This document shows, piece by piece, positions 9,616 to 18,617 of a stretch of 64,000 nt of DNA; position 1 is the first letter of the stretch, and every line of letters begins with the position of its first letter. The DNA is from an uncultured Paracoccaceae bacterium (GTDB lineage Bacteria; Pseudomonadota; Alphaproteobacteria; Rhodobacterales; Rhodobacteraceae). The DNA lies in assembly GCA_913061275.1 (NCBI GenBank), contig CAJXSR010000011.1:36537-100536 (forward strand), read 5' to 3'. A program made the translations under genes and the position numbers. Under the pieces are notes generated by a model that made no database searches, was not told the origin of the DNA, and worked only from the letters and a program-made list of their open reading frames with translations.

Positions 9616-10782
9616 TTAGTATGCTTTTCCGCGTGCAGATACAGGCCACAGGCTTTCGACTTTGCCACCCCGAACACCCACATACCAGTCGTGTACATTA
9701 CAGGTTGGATCACAATGGCCCGGTACCAATCTTAATTTATCGTTTACCTTTAAAACGTGGTCTGGATCGCTAACAACACCGTGTTCATCAGAACACTTCA
9801 TGTATTCAACGTTATCATTGCGTCCGAAAACTGTTGGCAGGCCACTGTCCACTGATTGCGCTTTCAAGCCTGCATCAACAACCGCTATATCGTTTTTTGC
9901 ATGGCTCATAACGGAAGTCAGAATAAACAATGCGTTTTCCCATTCACCGTCATCTATGCGCTTGCCATCTTTATCTAAAATACGGCCATAATCTGCATCC
10001 ATGAAAGCATATGAACCGCACTGCAATTCGTTGAACACGCCTGATGTACCCTCAAAGTAATACGAACCTGTGCCGCCTCCACCAACAATATCACACTCTA
10101 AACCAAGTGATTTCAATGCGTTGACCGCATGTTCGACCTGTTCAACGGCAATGTCTATTTTCGCTTTGCGATCATTGTATAGGTCAAGATGTTGCATAGC
10201 ACCTTGGTAAGCTTGAATGCCTGCAAATTTCAAACCATCTGCGGCATCAATCAGTTTTGCGATATTCACCACCTCTTGTGAGGTCGTCACACCGCAGCGA
10301 CCAGCACCGCAATCTATTTCCACAAGACATTCCAATTCGGTTCCGTGTTTTTGGGCAGCAGCCGCAAGATCGGCCACGTTTCCAGGATCATCAACACAAA
10401 CCAAAATCCGCGCACCTAATTTTGGCATACGTGCAAGGCGGTCGATTTTGGCAGGATCACGCACCTGATTAGATACCATCACATCCTTGATGCCGCCACG
10501 CGCAAAAACTTCGGCTTCGGATACTTTTTGACAGCAAATACCAACCGAATGGCCCAAGGTTTCTTGTAACTTTGCTACATCTACGGATTTGTGCATTTTT
10601 CCGTGCGCACGGTGCCGTACACCCATATCACGTGCAAGATCACCCATTTTTTTGACGTTGCGTTCCAGTGCGTCCAGATCAAGGACTAAGCAAGGCGTTT
10701 GAATGTCGACTGCGTTCATGCCTGGTAAAGCAGGCACATCAAAACCTACTTCTAGGCCGTCTAAGTTTGTTTGTGTGCTCAT
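9616..10782 (-). CDS. bhcC: beta-Hydroxyaspartate aldolase BhcC (D-threonine aldolase-like, PLP)
   Basis: Joins glyoxylate and glycine into (2R,3S)-beta-hydroxyaspartate. A protein of 388 residues with the alanine-racemase-like N-terminal barrel: RAHGKMHKS at about 58-66 carries the expected PLP lysine (K62), and GGGGTGSYYF is the phosphate-binding segment. The C-terminal metal-site region reads PGHCDPTCNVHDWY, matching the His/Cys pair of D-threonine aldolases. Only 10 bases separate it from bhcB. Alone it might be annotated D-threonine aldolase or DSD1 family; the neighbours decide. Confidence 0.92.
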   Translation of the reverse strand: MSTQTNLDGLEVGFDVPALPGMNAVDIQTPCLVLDLDALERNVKKMGDLARDMGVRHRAHGKMHKSVDVAKLQETLGHSVGICCQKVSEAEVFARGGIKDVMVSNQVRDPAKIDRLARMPKLGARILVCVDDPGNVADLAAAAQKHGTELECLVEIDCGAGRCGVTTSQEVVNIAKLIDAADGLKFAGIQAYQGAMQHLDLYNDRKAKIDIAVEQVEHAVNALKSLGLECDIVGGGGTGSYYFEGTSGVFNELQCGSYAFMDADYGRILDKDGKRIDDGEWENALFILTSVMSHAKNDIAVVDAGLKAQSVDSGLPTVFGRNDNVEYMKCSDEHGVVSDPDHVLKVNDKLRLVPGHCDPTCNVHDWYVGVRGGKVESLWPVSARGKAY

Positions 10783-10792
10783 TGGGTTTCTC

Positions 10793-11749
10793 CTATTTAT
10801 GGTTCATCCACGGCAGCGTATCTAGGTCAACATTACCGCCGGTAATGATAACCCCAACCCGCTTGCCCGCGAAAGTTTCTTTGTTCTTCAAAATTGCTGC
10901 CAAGGGTACTGCACTGCTTGGCTCCATTACAATTTTCATCCGCTTCCAGATTAGCTTCATCGCCTCAATAATCTCATCCTCACTGGTGGTCAGAATATCC
11001 GTGACGTGATTGCTGACAAAATGCCATGTCAGTTCTTTTAGGGGTACTTTTAGACCATCGGCGACGGTTACGGGTGCATCATCTGCAATGATATGGCCCG
11101 CTTTGAAACTGCGTGCGGCATCGTCGGCCTGTTCTGGCTCGGCTGCATATATTTTTATGTTTGGTGCAAGGTTGGATAGGGTCAGGCAGGTGCCGGAAAT
11201 CATTCCGCCACCACCGATAGGGGCAATCACAGCATCTAACCCGTCAACCTGTCCGATCAATTCATGTGAACAGGTACCTTGGCCAGCGATTACACGAGGA
11301 TCGTTGTATGGATGTACAAATTCGGCACCGGTTTCCTTAATCACATCTGCAAAAACCGCTTCGCGGCTGGATGTGGATGGCTCACATTCAATAATTTTAC
11401 CGCCATACCCTATTACCGCATCTTTTTTTGCTTGTGGTGCTGTGCGGGGCATTACGACTGTACAGGGGATACCGCGCCGCCCTGCCGCATAGGACAAGCT
11501 AAGCGCATGGTTGCCACTGGAATGGGTCGCAACACCTTTTTCCAGCATATCGTCAGGCAGGCCAAACACTGCGTTTGAGGCACCGCGCACTTTAAATGCG
11601 CCTGCCTTTTGGAAGTTCTCACATTTAAAAAACAGCTTTGCCCCTGTCAATTCATTCAGGAATGCTGACGTTAAAACGGGTGTGCGATGGATGTAGGGTT
11701 TGACCCGTACATGTGCTGTCAGCATATCGTCAATGGTGGGTATATACAT
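10793..11749 (-). CDS. bhcB: beta-Hydroxyaspartate dehydratase BhcB (threonine dehydratase family)
   Basis: Dehydrates beta-hydroxyaspartate to iminosuccinate. A PLP fold-type II enzyme of 318 residues: the PLP lysine sits in KAGAFKVRGA (K53), the substrate loop reads SSGNHALS, and the glycine-rich phosphate-binding loop is IGGGGMISG. The length matches single-domain serine/threonine dehydratases without the regulatory ACT domain. It lies between bhcA (25 bases) and bhcC (10 bases). Confidence 0.92.
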   Translation of the reverse strand: MYIPTIDDMLTAHVRVKPYIHRTPVLTSAFLNELTGAKLFFKCENFQKAGAFKVRGASNAVFGLPDDMLEKGVATHSSGNHALSLSYAAGRRGIPCTVVMPRTAPQAKKDAVIGYGGKIIECEPSTSSREAVFADVIKETGAEFVHPYNDPRVIAGQGTCSHELIGQVDGLDAVIAPIGGGGMISGTCLTLSNLAPNIKIYAAEPEQADDAARSFKAGHIIADDAPVTVADGLKVPLKELTWHFVSNHVTDILTTSEDEIIEAMKLIWKRMKIVMEPSSAVPLAAILKNKETFAGKRVGVIITGGNVDLDTLPWMNHK

Positions 11750-11774
11750 AACATATTCCTTCTATGATGTGCGG

Positions 11775-12938
11775 CTAAGATGTACGGTAGTGTTCTTGTG
11801 CTGCGGCAACACCTGAACCAAGCTGAACATCCAGCCCTAAATCAACCATGCACATTTCCGCCGTGGCGATACCTGATAGTGCCATCACATCCGTTAGACT
11901 GCCCAAGTGGCCGATGCGAAACACTTTACCTGCAACTTCACCTAAGCCAACCCCAAAGGCGACATCATATTTATCGGCTGCATGGGTTACAATATCGGTG
12001 GCGTTAAAACCATCAGGTGTGCAAATAGCACTGACCGTATCGGAATATAAATCAGGTGATACAGCGCAAAGTTTTAGCCCCCACGCATCAACCGCTGCAC
12101 GCACGCCACCCGCAATTCGATTGTGACGCGCAAAGACGTTTTCCAATCCTTCATTCAATAACATCTCTGATGCCATTTTTAAACCGTTCAACAAACCAAC
12201 CGCAGGCGTGTAAGGGTAGACGTTATTTGCATAGCCTTTGCCCATATCGCGGATGTCAAAGAAAGTGCGCGGCAAGGAAGCTGTTTCAAGTGTTGCCATT
12301 GCTTTGGGGCTAAAGCCCACGATCGCCAGACCGGCAGGCAGCATAAAGCCCTTTTGCGACCCAGTGATCGCAATATCAACGCCCCAGTCATCCATGCGAA
12401 AATCCATTGATCCGATAGAACTTACACCATCTACATATAACAACGCAGGGTGGTTTGCCGCATCCATTGCTTTGCGCACTGCTGCAATATTAGATAAAAC
12501 ACCCGTCGCGGTTTCATTATGAGTAGCCAAAACCACCTTGATTTGGTGGGATTTGTCTGCCGTTAGAATTTCTTCATAACGATCCGCTGGCACACCTTGA
12601 CCCCAAGGGGTTTCAACGATTGTCATATCCAACCCATGTCGGGTGCACATATCAATCCAGCGGTGACTGAACATGCCATTACGGGCCGCCAAAACTTTGT
12701 CGCCTGCTGAAAGCGTGTTGGTCAGCGCGGTTTCCCAACCACCTGTACCTGTTGACGGAAACACAAATATTTCTGCTGTTTTACTTTTCAGAACCTTCTT
12801 CACGCCATTCAGCGCGGGGTGCAAAATTTCGCCAAACAATGAGGATCGGTGATCCAATGTTGGCATATCAACAGCTTTACGCAATATTTCGGGCATATTA
12901 GTCGGGCCTGGTATAAATACAGGATTTTGAAAGTACAT
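11775..12938 (-). CDS. bhcA: L-Aspartate:glyoxylate aminotransferase BhcA (class V)
   Basis: Transfers the amino group of aspartate to glyoxylate, giving oxaloacetate (cycle product) and glycine (aldolase substrate). A 387-residue class V aminotransferase: IPGPTNMP at the N-terminus, FPSTGTGGWE for cofactor contacts, DGVSSIGSMDF, and the PLP lysine in GSQKGFMLP (K196). It is the first gene of the bhcABCD operon and lies divergent from bhcR. Related serine- and alanine-glyoxylate aminotransferases look similar; context supports BhcA. Confidence 0.92.
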   Translation of the reverse strand: MYFQNPVFIPGPTNMPEILRKAVDMPTLDHRSSLFGEILHPALNGVKKVLKSKTAEIFVFPSTGTGGWETALTNTLSAGDKVLAARNGMFSHRWIDMCTRHGLDMTIVETPWGQGVPADRYEEILTADKSHQIKVVLATHNETATGVLSNIAAVRKAMDAANHPALLYVDGVSSIGSMDFRMDDWGVDIAITGSQKGFMLPAGLAIVGFSPKAMATLETASLPRTFFDIRDMGKGYANNVYPYTPAVGLLNGLKMASEMLLNEGLENVFARHNRIAGGVRAAVDAWGLKLCAVSPDLYSDTVSAICTPDGFNATDIVTHAADKYDVAFGVGLGEVAGKVFRIGHLGSLTDVMALSGIATAEMCMVDLGLDVQLGSGVAAAQEHYRTS

Positions 12939-13063
12939 TTTATGAAACCTTTATAACGCTTAATGTAACTTTATACCGTGCATCAGAAGGCGGCAATTTT
13001 TTCGAAATTTTAACTGACATTGGGGATTTTATGGTAAAATTCTGCATTAACAATGCCTTATAT

Positions 13064-13097
13064 TTTTTCACTAGATAAAATCATTTTTCACTATATA
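13064..13097. promoter_or_regulatory. Tandem repeat in the bhcR-bhcA gap, candidate BhcR operator
   Basis: TTTTTCACTAGATA (13064-13077) recurs as TTTTTCACTATATA (13084-13097), 13 of 14 bases alike and exactly 20 bases apart, so both face nearly the same side of the helix. They lie 34-67 bases upstream of bhcR. The same 192-base gap also holds TTTTA-TGG-TAAAA (13028-13040) and an AT-rich TTCGAA-centred palindrome near 12995-13011. Binding by BhcR is inference. Confidence 0.45.
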
Positions 13098-13130
13098 ATA
13101 TATTTATGCGAGTAATGTGAGAAATATTTG

Positions 13131-13949
13131 ATGTCCGAGAAAATCAAAGCCCGTGGGCGCCCTAAGAATTTTTATGATACATCTGCCAAGAATACCATTC
13201 AATCGGTTGATCGGGCCTTTAATGTGTTGGAATTATTGGCTGCAAAAGGCGGGATGACCTTATCTGAAATTGCCACAGAGTTAGGCCAATCTGCGGCTAC
13301 AATTTACCGCGTATTGACCACTCTTCAGGCCCGCGAGGCAGTTGAAACCGATGCGCATTCGCAAGTATGGAATATTGGCCCAGCGGCTTTTCAAATTGGT
13401 TATGCCTTTTTGCGTAGAAGCAGCGTTGTGGAACGCAGCCGCCCTATTATGCGTGAATTGATGGCGCAAACGGGCGAAACTGCCAATCTTGGGATCGAAA
13501 AATCTGGAATGGTTATGTTTGTCAGTCAAGTGGAAACTCATGAAACAATTCGTGCTTTTTTTCCACCTGGCACACAATCACCACTTCATGCTTCTGGTAT
13601 TGGTAAAGCATTGCTGGCACATTTTCCCCCTGCCAAAATGGCAGGTTTTTTGAAAGCGGGTGAGCTAGAGAAATTCACCGAAAACACCATTACAGACCCG
13701 CAAAAATTGCAACATGAAATGGAAACCATTCGCGCCCAAGGGTTTGCTTATGATGATGAGGAAAAGAATTTTGGAATGCGCTGTATTGCGGCACCAGTGC
13801 TGAATTATTTTGGCGAAGCTATTGCCGGTATTTCTGTTTCGGGGCCAACCCATCGAATGGCGCAAACCCGCATAGATGCGATCAGTGAATTGGTTAAAGA
13901 TGCCGCTAAAACATTATCCTATAATCTGGGGGCGGTGCCAGAAAGTTAA
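13131..13949 (+). CDS. bhcR: IclR-family regulator BhcR of the beta-hydroxyaspartate cycle
   Basis: A 272-residue IclR protein: helix-turn-helix at about residues 22-85 (QSVDRAFNVLELLA, LSEIATELGQSAATIYRVL), then the IclR effector domain (FFPPGTQSPLHASGIGKALL; GMRCIAAPVLN). The ATG at 13131 is chosen over the TTG one codon upstream. In Paracoccus, BhcR sits divergent to bhcABCD and responds to glyoxylate; the same arrangement here makes it the likely local sensor. It may also see glyoxylate produced by the purine genes that start 16 bases after it, which is inference. Confidence 0.9.
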   Translation: MSEKIKARGRPKNFYDTSAKNTIQSVDRAFNVLELLAAKGGMTLSEIATELGQSAATIYRVLTTLQAREAVETDAHSQVWNIGPAAFQIGYAFLRRSSVVERSRPIMRELMAQTGETANLGIEKSGMVMFVSQVETHETIRAFFPPGTQSPLHASGIGKALLAHFPPAKMAGFLKAGELEKFTENTITDPQKLQHEMETIRAQGFAYDDEEKNFGMRCIAAPVLNYFGEAIAGISVSGPTHRMAQTRIDAISELVKDAAKTLSYNLGAVPES

Positions 13950-13964
13950 TGTGGTGCATAGGAA

Positions 13965-15302
13965 TTATGCCATAAATTTACGCACCAACCTGTTTTGATG
14001 TTCAATTACTTTACCCAGTTCTACACCTGTCAAATGACCAGCTGACACAACCGCTTTGCCTTCTACATAAAGATCACGCACAGAATGCGGGCCAGTTAAA
14101 ACGAGGGCTGCAACAGGGTCCCATGACCCAGCGGTTGCTATATGACTAGTCATATCCCAAACCGCAAAATCAGCCCGTTTACCCACTTCAAGTGATCCGC
14201 AATCATGGCGACCCAACACTTGCGCCCCCCCCAAAGTGGCAATTTCCAACGCTTCACGCGCGCTCATCGCATCTGCCCCGTTTTGCACGCGTTGCAATAG
14301 CAGCATTTGGCGGGCTTCATCCAATAAATGACCTGCATCATTTGATGCTGAACCATCTACACCAAGCCCGACTTTTACGCCTTCATCACGCATCTGGCGA
14401 ACAGGGGCGATGCCAGAGCCAAGTCTGCAATTTGAGCAAGGACAATGGGCAACACCCGTGCCAGTGCTAGAGAAAAGCTTTATTTCTTTATCATCCAGTT
14501 TTACACAATGGGCATGCCATACATCTTCGCCGACCCAACCCAAATCTTCGGCATATTGGCCTGGAAGACATCCGAAATTTTCAAGTGAATAAGCAATATC
14601 TTCGTCATTTTCTGCTAGATGCGTGTGTAGCATAACACCTTTGTCGCGGGCCAGAATAGCACTGTCGCGCATCAGCTCACGGCTAACTGAAAAAGGTGAA
14701 CATGGGGCAATCCCGATACGGATCATCGCACCCTCATTCGCATCATGATGGGCATCCACAACCCTGATACAATCGTTCAGTATATCAGCTTCATCTTCGC
14801 ACATACTGTCTGGTGGTAGACCGCCATCACTTTCCCCAATGCTCATTGAGCCGCGTGTTGCGTGAAACCGTATACCGATGGTTTTGGCTGCATCAATGGT
14901 ATCTTCTAACCGCACACCTTTTGGAAAATGATATAAGTGATCTGATGAAAGGGTGCACCCAGACAAAGCCAGTTCAGCAAGGCCAACTTGGGCAGAGACA
15001 AACATCTCCTCTGGGCCGAAATTTTTCCAGATCGGATATAACGACTGCAACCAGCCAAACAATAAGGCATCTTGTCCACCTGGTACTGCGCGGGTCAGGG
15101 TTTGTGATAAATGGTGGTGAGTGTTCACCATACCTGGTGTCACAACACAGCCTGCGGCATTCAGTATTTCATCGCCACTTAGCCCATGCCCGATTGCCTG
15201 TATAACCCCATCTTCTACAAGAATATCGGCATGTGACAATTCACGGCGTGCCGTATCCATTGTTACAATTACATTTGCATTTTTCACAACAATCGAAGTC
15301 AT
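13965..15302 (-). CDS. 8-Oxoguanine deaminase (amidohydrolase superfamily)
   Basis: Likely deaminates 8-oxoguanine to urate, which the nearby genes degrade. A protein of 445 residues with amidohydrolase metal motifs: VNTHHHLSQT, MLHTHLAEN and VDGSASNDAG, plus the C-terminal small beta domain LEVGKRADFAVWD. It is the last gene of the minus-strand purine run, 32 bases beyond allA. Related hydroxyatrazine, guanine and 5-methylthioadenosine deaminases share this fold; the location in a urate pathway cluster supports 8-oxoguanine. Confidence 0.82.
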   Translation of the reverse strand: MTSIVVKNANVIVTMDTARRELSHADILVEDGVIQAIGHGLSGDEILNAAGCVVTPGMVNTHHHLSQTLTRAVPGGQDALLFGWLQSLYPIWKNFGPEEMFVSAQVGLAELALSGCTLSSDHLYHFPKGVRLEDTIDAAKTIGIRFHATRGSMSIGESDGGLPPDSMCEDEADILNDCIRVVDAHHDANEGAMIRIGIAPCSPFSVSRELMRDSAILARDKGVMLHTHLAENDEDIAYSLENFGCLPGQYAEDLGWVGEDVWHAHCVKLDDKEIKLFSSTGTGVAHCPCSNCRLGSGIAPVRQMRDEGVKVGLGVDGSASNDAGHLLDEARQMLLLQRVQNGADAMSAREALEIATLGGAQVLGRHDCGSLEVGKRADFAVWDMTSHIATAGSWDPVAALVLTGPHSVRDLYVEGKAVVSAGHLTGVELGKVIEHQNRLVRKFMA

Positions 15303-15334
15303 GGCGTTTCCAGTTCATATAAAGCAAAAGGCAG

Positions 15335-15823
15335 TTAGCCCTGTTGAATTTGATAAGCGTTTTTAAAGGGGTGTTCTTGTAAATTATCACCAGTACCGAT
15401 CCTGTCGACAACTGCGAAAAGCCCAGGCTCATGCAAAGGCGTCAGCACACCGTGCCATGTGCCTTTGTGCAAATTAACCGCCTGACCTGCCTTACTGATA
15501 AAGGCTTGCGGGTTAACTGGTACACCGTTTTGATCGTCTGCTACCACAATCATAAAAGAATGATGACTCATCGGGATAAATGCCTGACTGCCCAAGGGAT
15601 GGCGTTCAACCAGTTTCAGGTCATATGGAAAGTTGCAAGTTTTTGACTTAAATACACTGATACCAGCGCGACCATCGGTAAAATCCAAATCTGCCAGATC
15701 ATCAAAGCGATTGCAGTCACCTTGGTTAATCGCAATCGGGGAATTGCCTGAGCAATCTAATACATTCCCGTAGGGGGCAAAATCAGTGGCTGTCAGGGGG
15801 CGTGTGATGATAATATTGCTCAC
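15335..15823 (-). CDS. allA: Ureidoglycolate lyase AllA
   Basis: Splits ureidoglycolate into glyoxylate and urea, the last step of allantoin breakdown. The GTG at 15823 gives 162 residues, the normal family size, and overlaps the allE stop as GTGA; the upstream open frame is a shadow of allE. Recognisable segments: RPLTATDFAPYGNVLD at the N-terminus, FPYDLKLVERHPLGSQAFIP, and the C-terminal LHKGTWHGVLTPL. Its glyoxylate product feeds the bhc cycle encoded about 3 kb away. Confidence 0.9.
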   Translation of the reverse strand: MSNIIITRPLTATDFAPYGNVLDCSGNSPIAINQGDCNRFDDLADLDFTDGRAGISVFKSKTCNFPYDLKLVERHPLGSQAFIPMSHHSFMIVVADDQNGVPVNPQAFISKAGQAVNLHKGTWHGVLTPLHEPGLFAVVDRIGTGDNLQEHPFKNAYQIQQG

Positions 15824-16671
15824 TTGGCGCCACCCAAATCGAATGACATGTGGCGGTTTACATCTTTGTACAACAGGTAACGAAACGGTTCTGGCCCTGC
15901 GGCTACACATGCTTGTGGGCAAAAGGCGCGTAGCCACATATAATCACCAGCTTCAACTTCAACCCAGTCTTGGTTTAGGTGGTAAACCGCTTTGCCCTGC
16001 AATACATATAGCCCGTGTTCCATCACGTGGGTTTCAGCAAACGGAATAGATCCGCCCGGTTGAAAAGTCACGATTGTAACGTGCATATCGTGACGTAAAT
16101 CCGTAGGGTCTACAAACCTTGTGGTGGCCCATGTGCCATTGGTATCTGGCATTTCAGTTGGGGGAACATCTTGATCTGAAGTCACAAATGCGCTTGGCGC
16201 ATCTACCCCGTCTACAGCTTGATACCGTTTTCTGATCCAGTGAAAACTTACATTTTGGTCTGTTGTATTTCGTAATTTCCACTGACATTTGGGGGGTAGA
16301 TATGCATAGCCGCCAGAGCTTAATGTATGGGTTTCACCCCCAAATGTTAATTCTAACACCCCATCCACTACAAACAGTACAGTTTGGGCAGTTGGGTCTG
16401 TATCAGGGGTTTCGCTGCCACCATTTGGTGCAACTTCGGCGATGTAATGTGAAAATGTCTCGGCAAATCCGGTTAAAGGCCGTGCAATAACCCAAAATCG
16501 CGCACCAACCCAGTTAGGCAAGTAACTGGTAACAATATCGGTCATTACCCCTTTGGGAATGACCGCATAAGCGTCTTTAAGAACTGCCCGATCGGTCATA
16601 ATCTGGCTTTGTGCTGGCAAGCCGCCAGTGGGTGTATAATATTTTGCGCTCTTATGGGGCAGGTCTTTCAT
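15820..16671 (-). CDS. allE: (S)-Ureidoglycine aminohydrolase, bicupin (AllE)
   Basis: Releases ammonia from ureidoglycine to give ureidoglycolate. A bicupin protein: first cupin around residues 75-145 (VLFVVDGVLELTFGGETHTL), second around 200-275 (ETHVMEHGLYVLQGKAVYHL) with the metal-binding His/Glu set of the C-terminal cupin. The ATG at 16671 is preferred (AAGGA seven bases upstream). An ATG at 16686 overlapping the previous stop as ATGA is the alternative. It sits between the allantoinase fusion and allA, in pathway order. Confidence 0.9.
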   Translation of the reverse strand: MKDLPHKSAKYYTPTGGLPAQSQIMTDRAVLKDAYAVIPKGVMTDIVTSYLPNWVGARFWVIARPLTGFAETFSHYIAEVAPNGGSETPDTDPTAQTVLFVVDGVLELTFGGETHTLSSGGYAYLPPKCQWKLRNTTDQNVSFHWIRKRYQAVDGVDAPSAFVTSDQDVPPTEMPDTNGTWATTRFVDPTDLRHDMHVTIVTFQPGGSIPFAETHVMEHGLYVLQGKAVYHLNQDWVEVEAGDYMWLRAFCPQACVAAGPEPFRYLLYKDVNRHMSFDLGGAK

Positions 16672-16682
16672 GGGTATTTCCT

Positions 16683-18101
16683 TCATGGCAAAATCTGTGT
16701 CAGCCGCAGCAATGCAATACGTTCAACTTGCTGGCATGCAGTGGTAAATTCCGTGTTTGGATCATTATCAATACGGGTTATGAACGCTTGCAAAATCTGA
16801 TCTTTGGTCAACCCTTTCACTGCAATGATAAAGGGAAATCCGAATTTTTCTGTGTAGCGTGTGTTCAATTCCTGAAATTCGCGACGTTGTGCATCGGTTA
16901 AGGCGTCTAATCCTGCGCCGGCTTGCTCGGATGTGGAACTGTTAGTTAATTGCTTTGCATCTGCTAGCTTGCCTGCCAGATCGGGATGCGCGCGTAAAAC
17001 TGCTAACCTTTGTGCGTCTGTTGCACGCCTAAAGATTCGGCAAAGGGCGGAATGTAGGCCAATGGCAGTATCATGTGCAGCCCCCAATTCACCTTCCCAA
17101 GCGGCCTGCGGTATCCATGTGGAATGCTCAAAAATATCACCATAAGTTTGTACAAACTCTTGTTGAGGCATTTCAGATGGTATTGCTGAACTGGCAGGTG
17201 CCGCGTGGTGTTCATGCCAATGTTGCGCAATTTCTATGCGTTTCGCGAACCAGACATCCGCATGGCTTTGCGCATATTTCATGAAACGCTTGAGTGATTG
17301 AATGCGACCGGGCCGACCTATTAGGCGGCAATGCAGGCCGATTGACAGCATCTTGGGCGCACCCTCAACGCCTTCTTCATATAAAGCGTCAAAGCTGTCT
17401 TTTAGGTAGTTATAAAACTGGTCGCCTGCATTAAACCCCTGAGGCGATGCAAAGCGCATGTCATTTGTATCAAGTGTATAGGGGATAACCAGTTGGTTTT
17501 TTCCATCATGGTGATGCCAATAGGGTAGGTCATCGGCGTAACTGTCAGAAACATAGGTAAAGTTACCTTGTTCTGTGACCAAATCAACTGTGTTGGCTGA
17601 ACAACGCCCCGTGTACCAACCTGTTGGTGGCGTTCCTGTTACTTCTGTATGAATGCGTATGGCATCTTCCATATCGCGGCGTTCATCCGTTTTTGTATGG
17701 TCTTTATAGTCAATCCATTTAAGCCCGTGACTGGCAATTTCCCAGTCTGAATCTTGCATTGCAGCAACTTGGGCGGGTGAGCGTTCAAGGGCTGTGGCCA
17801 CACCGTAAACGGTTGCAGGTATCGCCATTTTTGTGAACAATCTGTGCAGCCGCCAAAAGCCAGCGCGCGCACCATATTCATATATCGATTCCATATTCCA
17901 ATGGCGCTGCTCAGGCCAAGGTGCGGCCCCAACGATTTCAGATAAGAACGCCTCTGAACTTGCATCACCATGTAAAACGCAGTTTTCACCACCTTCTTCA
18001 TAGTTGATTACAAATTGCACAGCAATTTTAGCCCCGTTTGGCCAAATTACTTTCGGGGTGTTTTCACCGTGGCCATGCATATCTCTTGGGTAGCGGTTCA
18101 C
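16683..18101 (-). CDS. puuE: Fusion: PuuE-type allantoinase + OHCU decarboxylase
   Basis: Bifunctional protein of 472 residues. Residues about 1-300 are a polysaccharide-deacetylase-fold, metal-independent allantoinase (NRYPRDMHGHG, YEEGGENCVLHGD, ASHGLKWIDY, TGRCSANTVDLV). Residues about 310-470 are 2-oxo-4-hydroxy-4-carboxy-5-ureidoimidazoline decarboxylase (FVQTYGDIFEHSTWI, LRAHPDLAGKLADA, FGFPFIIAVKG). The second domain makes S-allantoin from OHCU and the first opens allantoin, so consecutive steps are joined in one chain. Translation starts at a GTG with AAAGGA upstream. Such fusions are known in alphaproteobacteria. Confidence 0.92.
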   Translation of the reverse strand: MNRYPRDMHGHGENTPKVIWPNGAKIAVQFVINYEEGGENCVLHGDASSEAFLSEIVGAAPWPEQRHWNMESIYEYGARAGFWRLHRLFTKMAIPATVYGVATALERSPAQVAAMQDSDWEIASHGLKWIDYKDHTKTDERRDMEDAIRIHTEVTGTPPTGWYTGRCSANTVDLVTEQGNFTYVSDSYADDLPYWHHHDGKNQLVIPYTLDTNDMRFASPQGFNAGDQFYNYLKDSFDALYEEGVEGAPKMLSIGLHCRLIGRPGRIQSLKRFMKYAQSHADVWFAKRIEIAQHWHEHHAAPASSAIPSEMPQQEFVQTYGDIFEHSTWIPQAAWEGELGAAHDTAIGLHSALCRIFRRATDAQRLAVLRAHPDLAGKLADAKQLTNSSTSEQAGAGLDALTDAQRREFQELNTRYTEKFGFPFIIAVKGLTKDQILQAFITRIDNDPNTEFTTACQQVERIALLRLTQILP

Positions 18102-18243
18102 GAAAACGTTCCTTTCTCATTGATTTATCTAAATATCAGAATATTAAGCATTGATTATCCTATAATATTTGAAAGTCTTTTTTGTATTCTTAGATATAAT
18201 GTAACTCTTTATTGCGCGAAACAATGGGCAAAAGGAATGTAGT

Positions 18244-18609
18244 ATGACAACGACTAAAGGTTATTTAACAACACATGTACTGGATACGGCACTGGGCTTG
18301 CCTGCAAGTGGCATGCATATTGATTTGTTTTATCTAGACGGTGACAGACATATATTCATCAGAAGCTTGGTGACAAATGATGATGGGCGCACGGATAGCC
18401 CGATTTTGCCAAGTGATGAGTTTAGGCAGGGCGTTTATGAGCTTGTGTTTAAGGCGGGCGATTATTTGCAAGAAAATGCCCCTGCGCAAGATACGCCATT
18501 GTTTCTGTCTGATATTCCAATCCGCTTTGGCATGAATGATTTGGATGCTCATTATCACGTGCCCCTTTTGTTATCGCCATTTGGCTACTCTACATATCGG
18601 GGAAGCTAG
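18244..18609 (+). CDS. uraH: 5-Hydroxyisourate hydrolase (transthyretin-like)
   Basis: Hydrolyses 5-hydroxyisourate, the unstable product of urate oxidation, to OHCU. A protein of 121 residues, ending in the diagnostic YRGS tail. HVLDTALGLPASGM at the N-terminus supplies the conserved His, and DAHYHVPLLLSPFGYSTYRGS the second His and active-site end. AGGAATGT precedes the ATG. It is divergent from the allantoinase fusion across 142 bases and convergent with the following LysR gene. Confidence 0.93.
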   Translation: MTTTKGYLTTHVLDTALGLPASGMHIDLFYLDGDRHIFIRSLVTNDDGRTDSPILPSDEFRQGVYELVFKAGDYLQENAPAQDTPLFLSDIPIRFGMNDLDAHYHVPLLLSPFGYSTYRGS

Positions 18610-18617
18610 GAAACACG

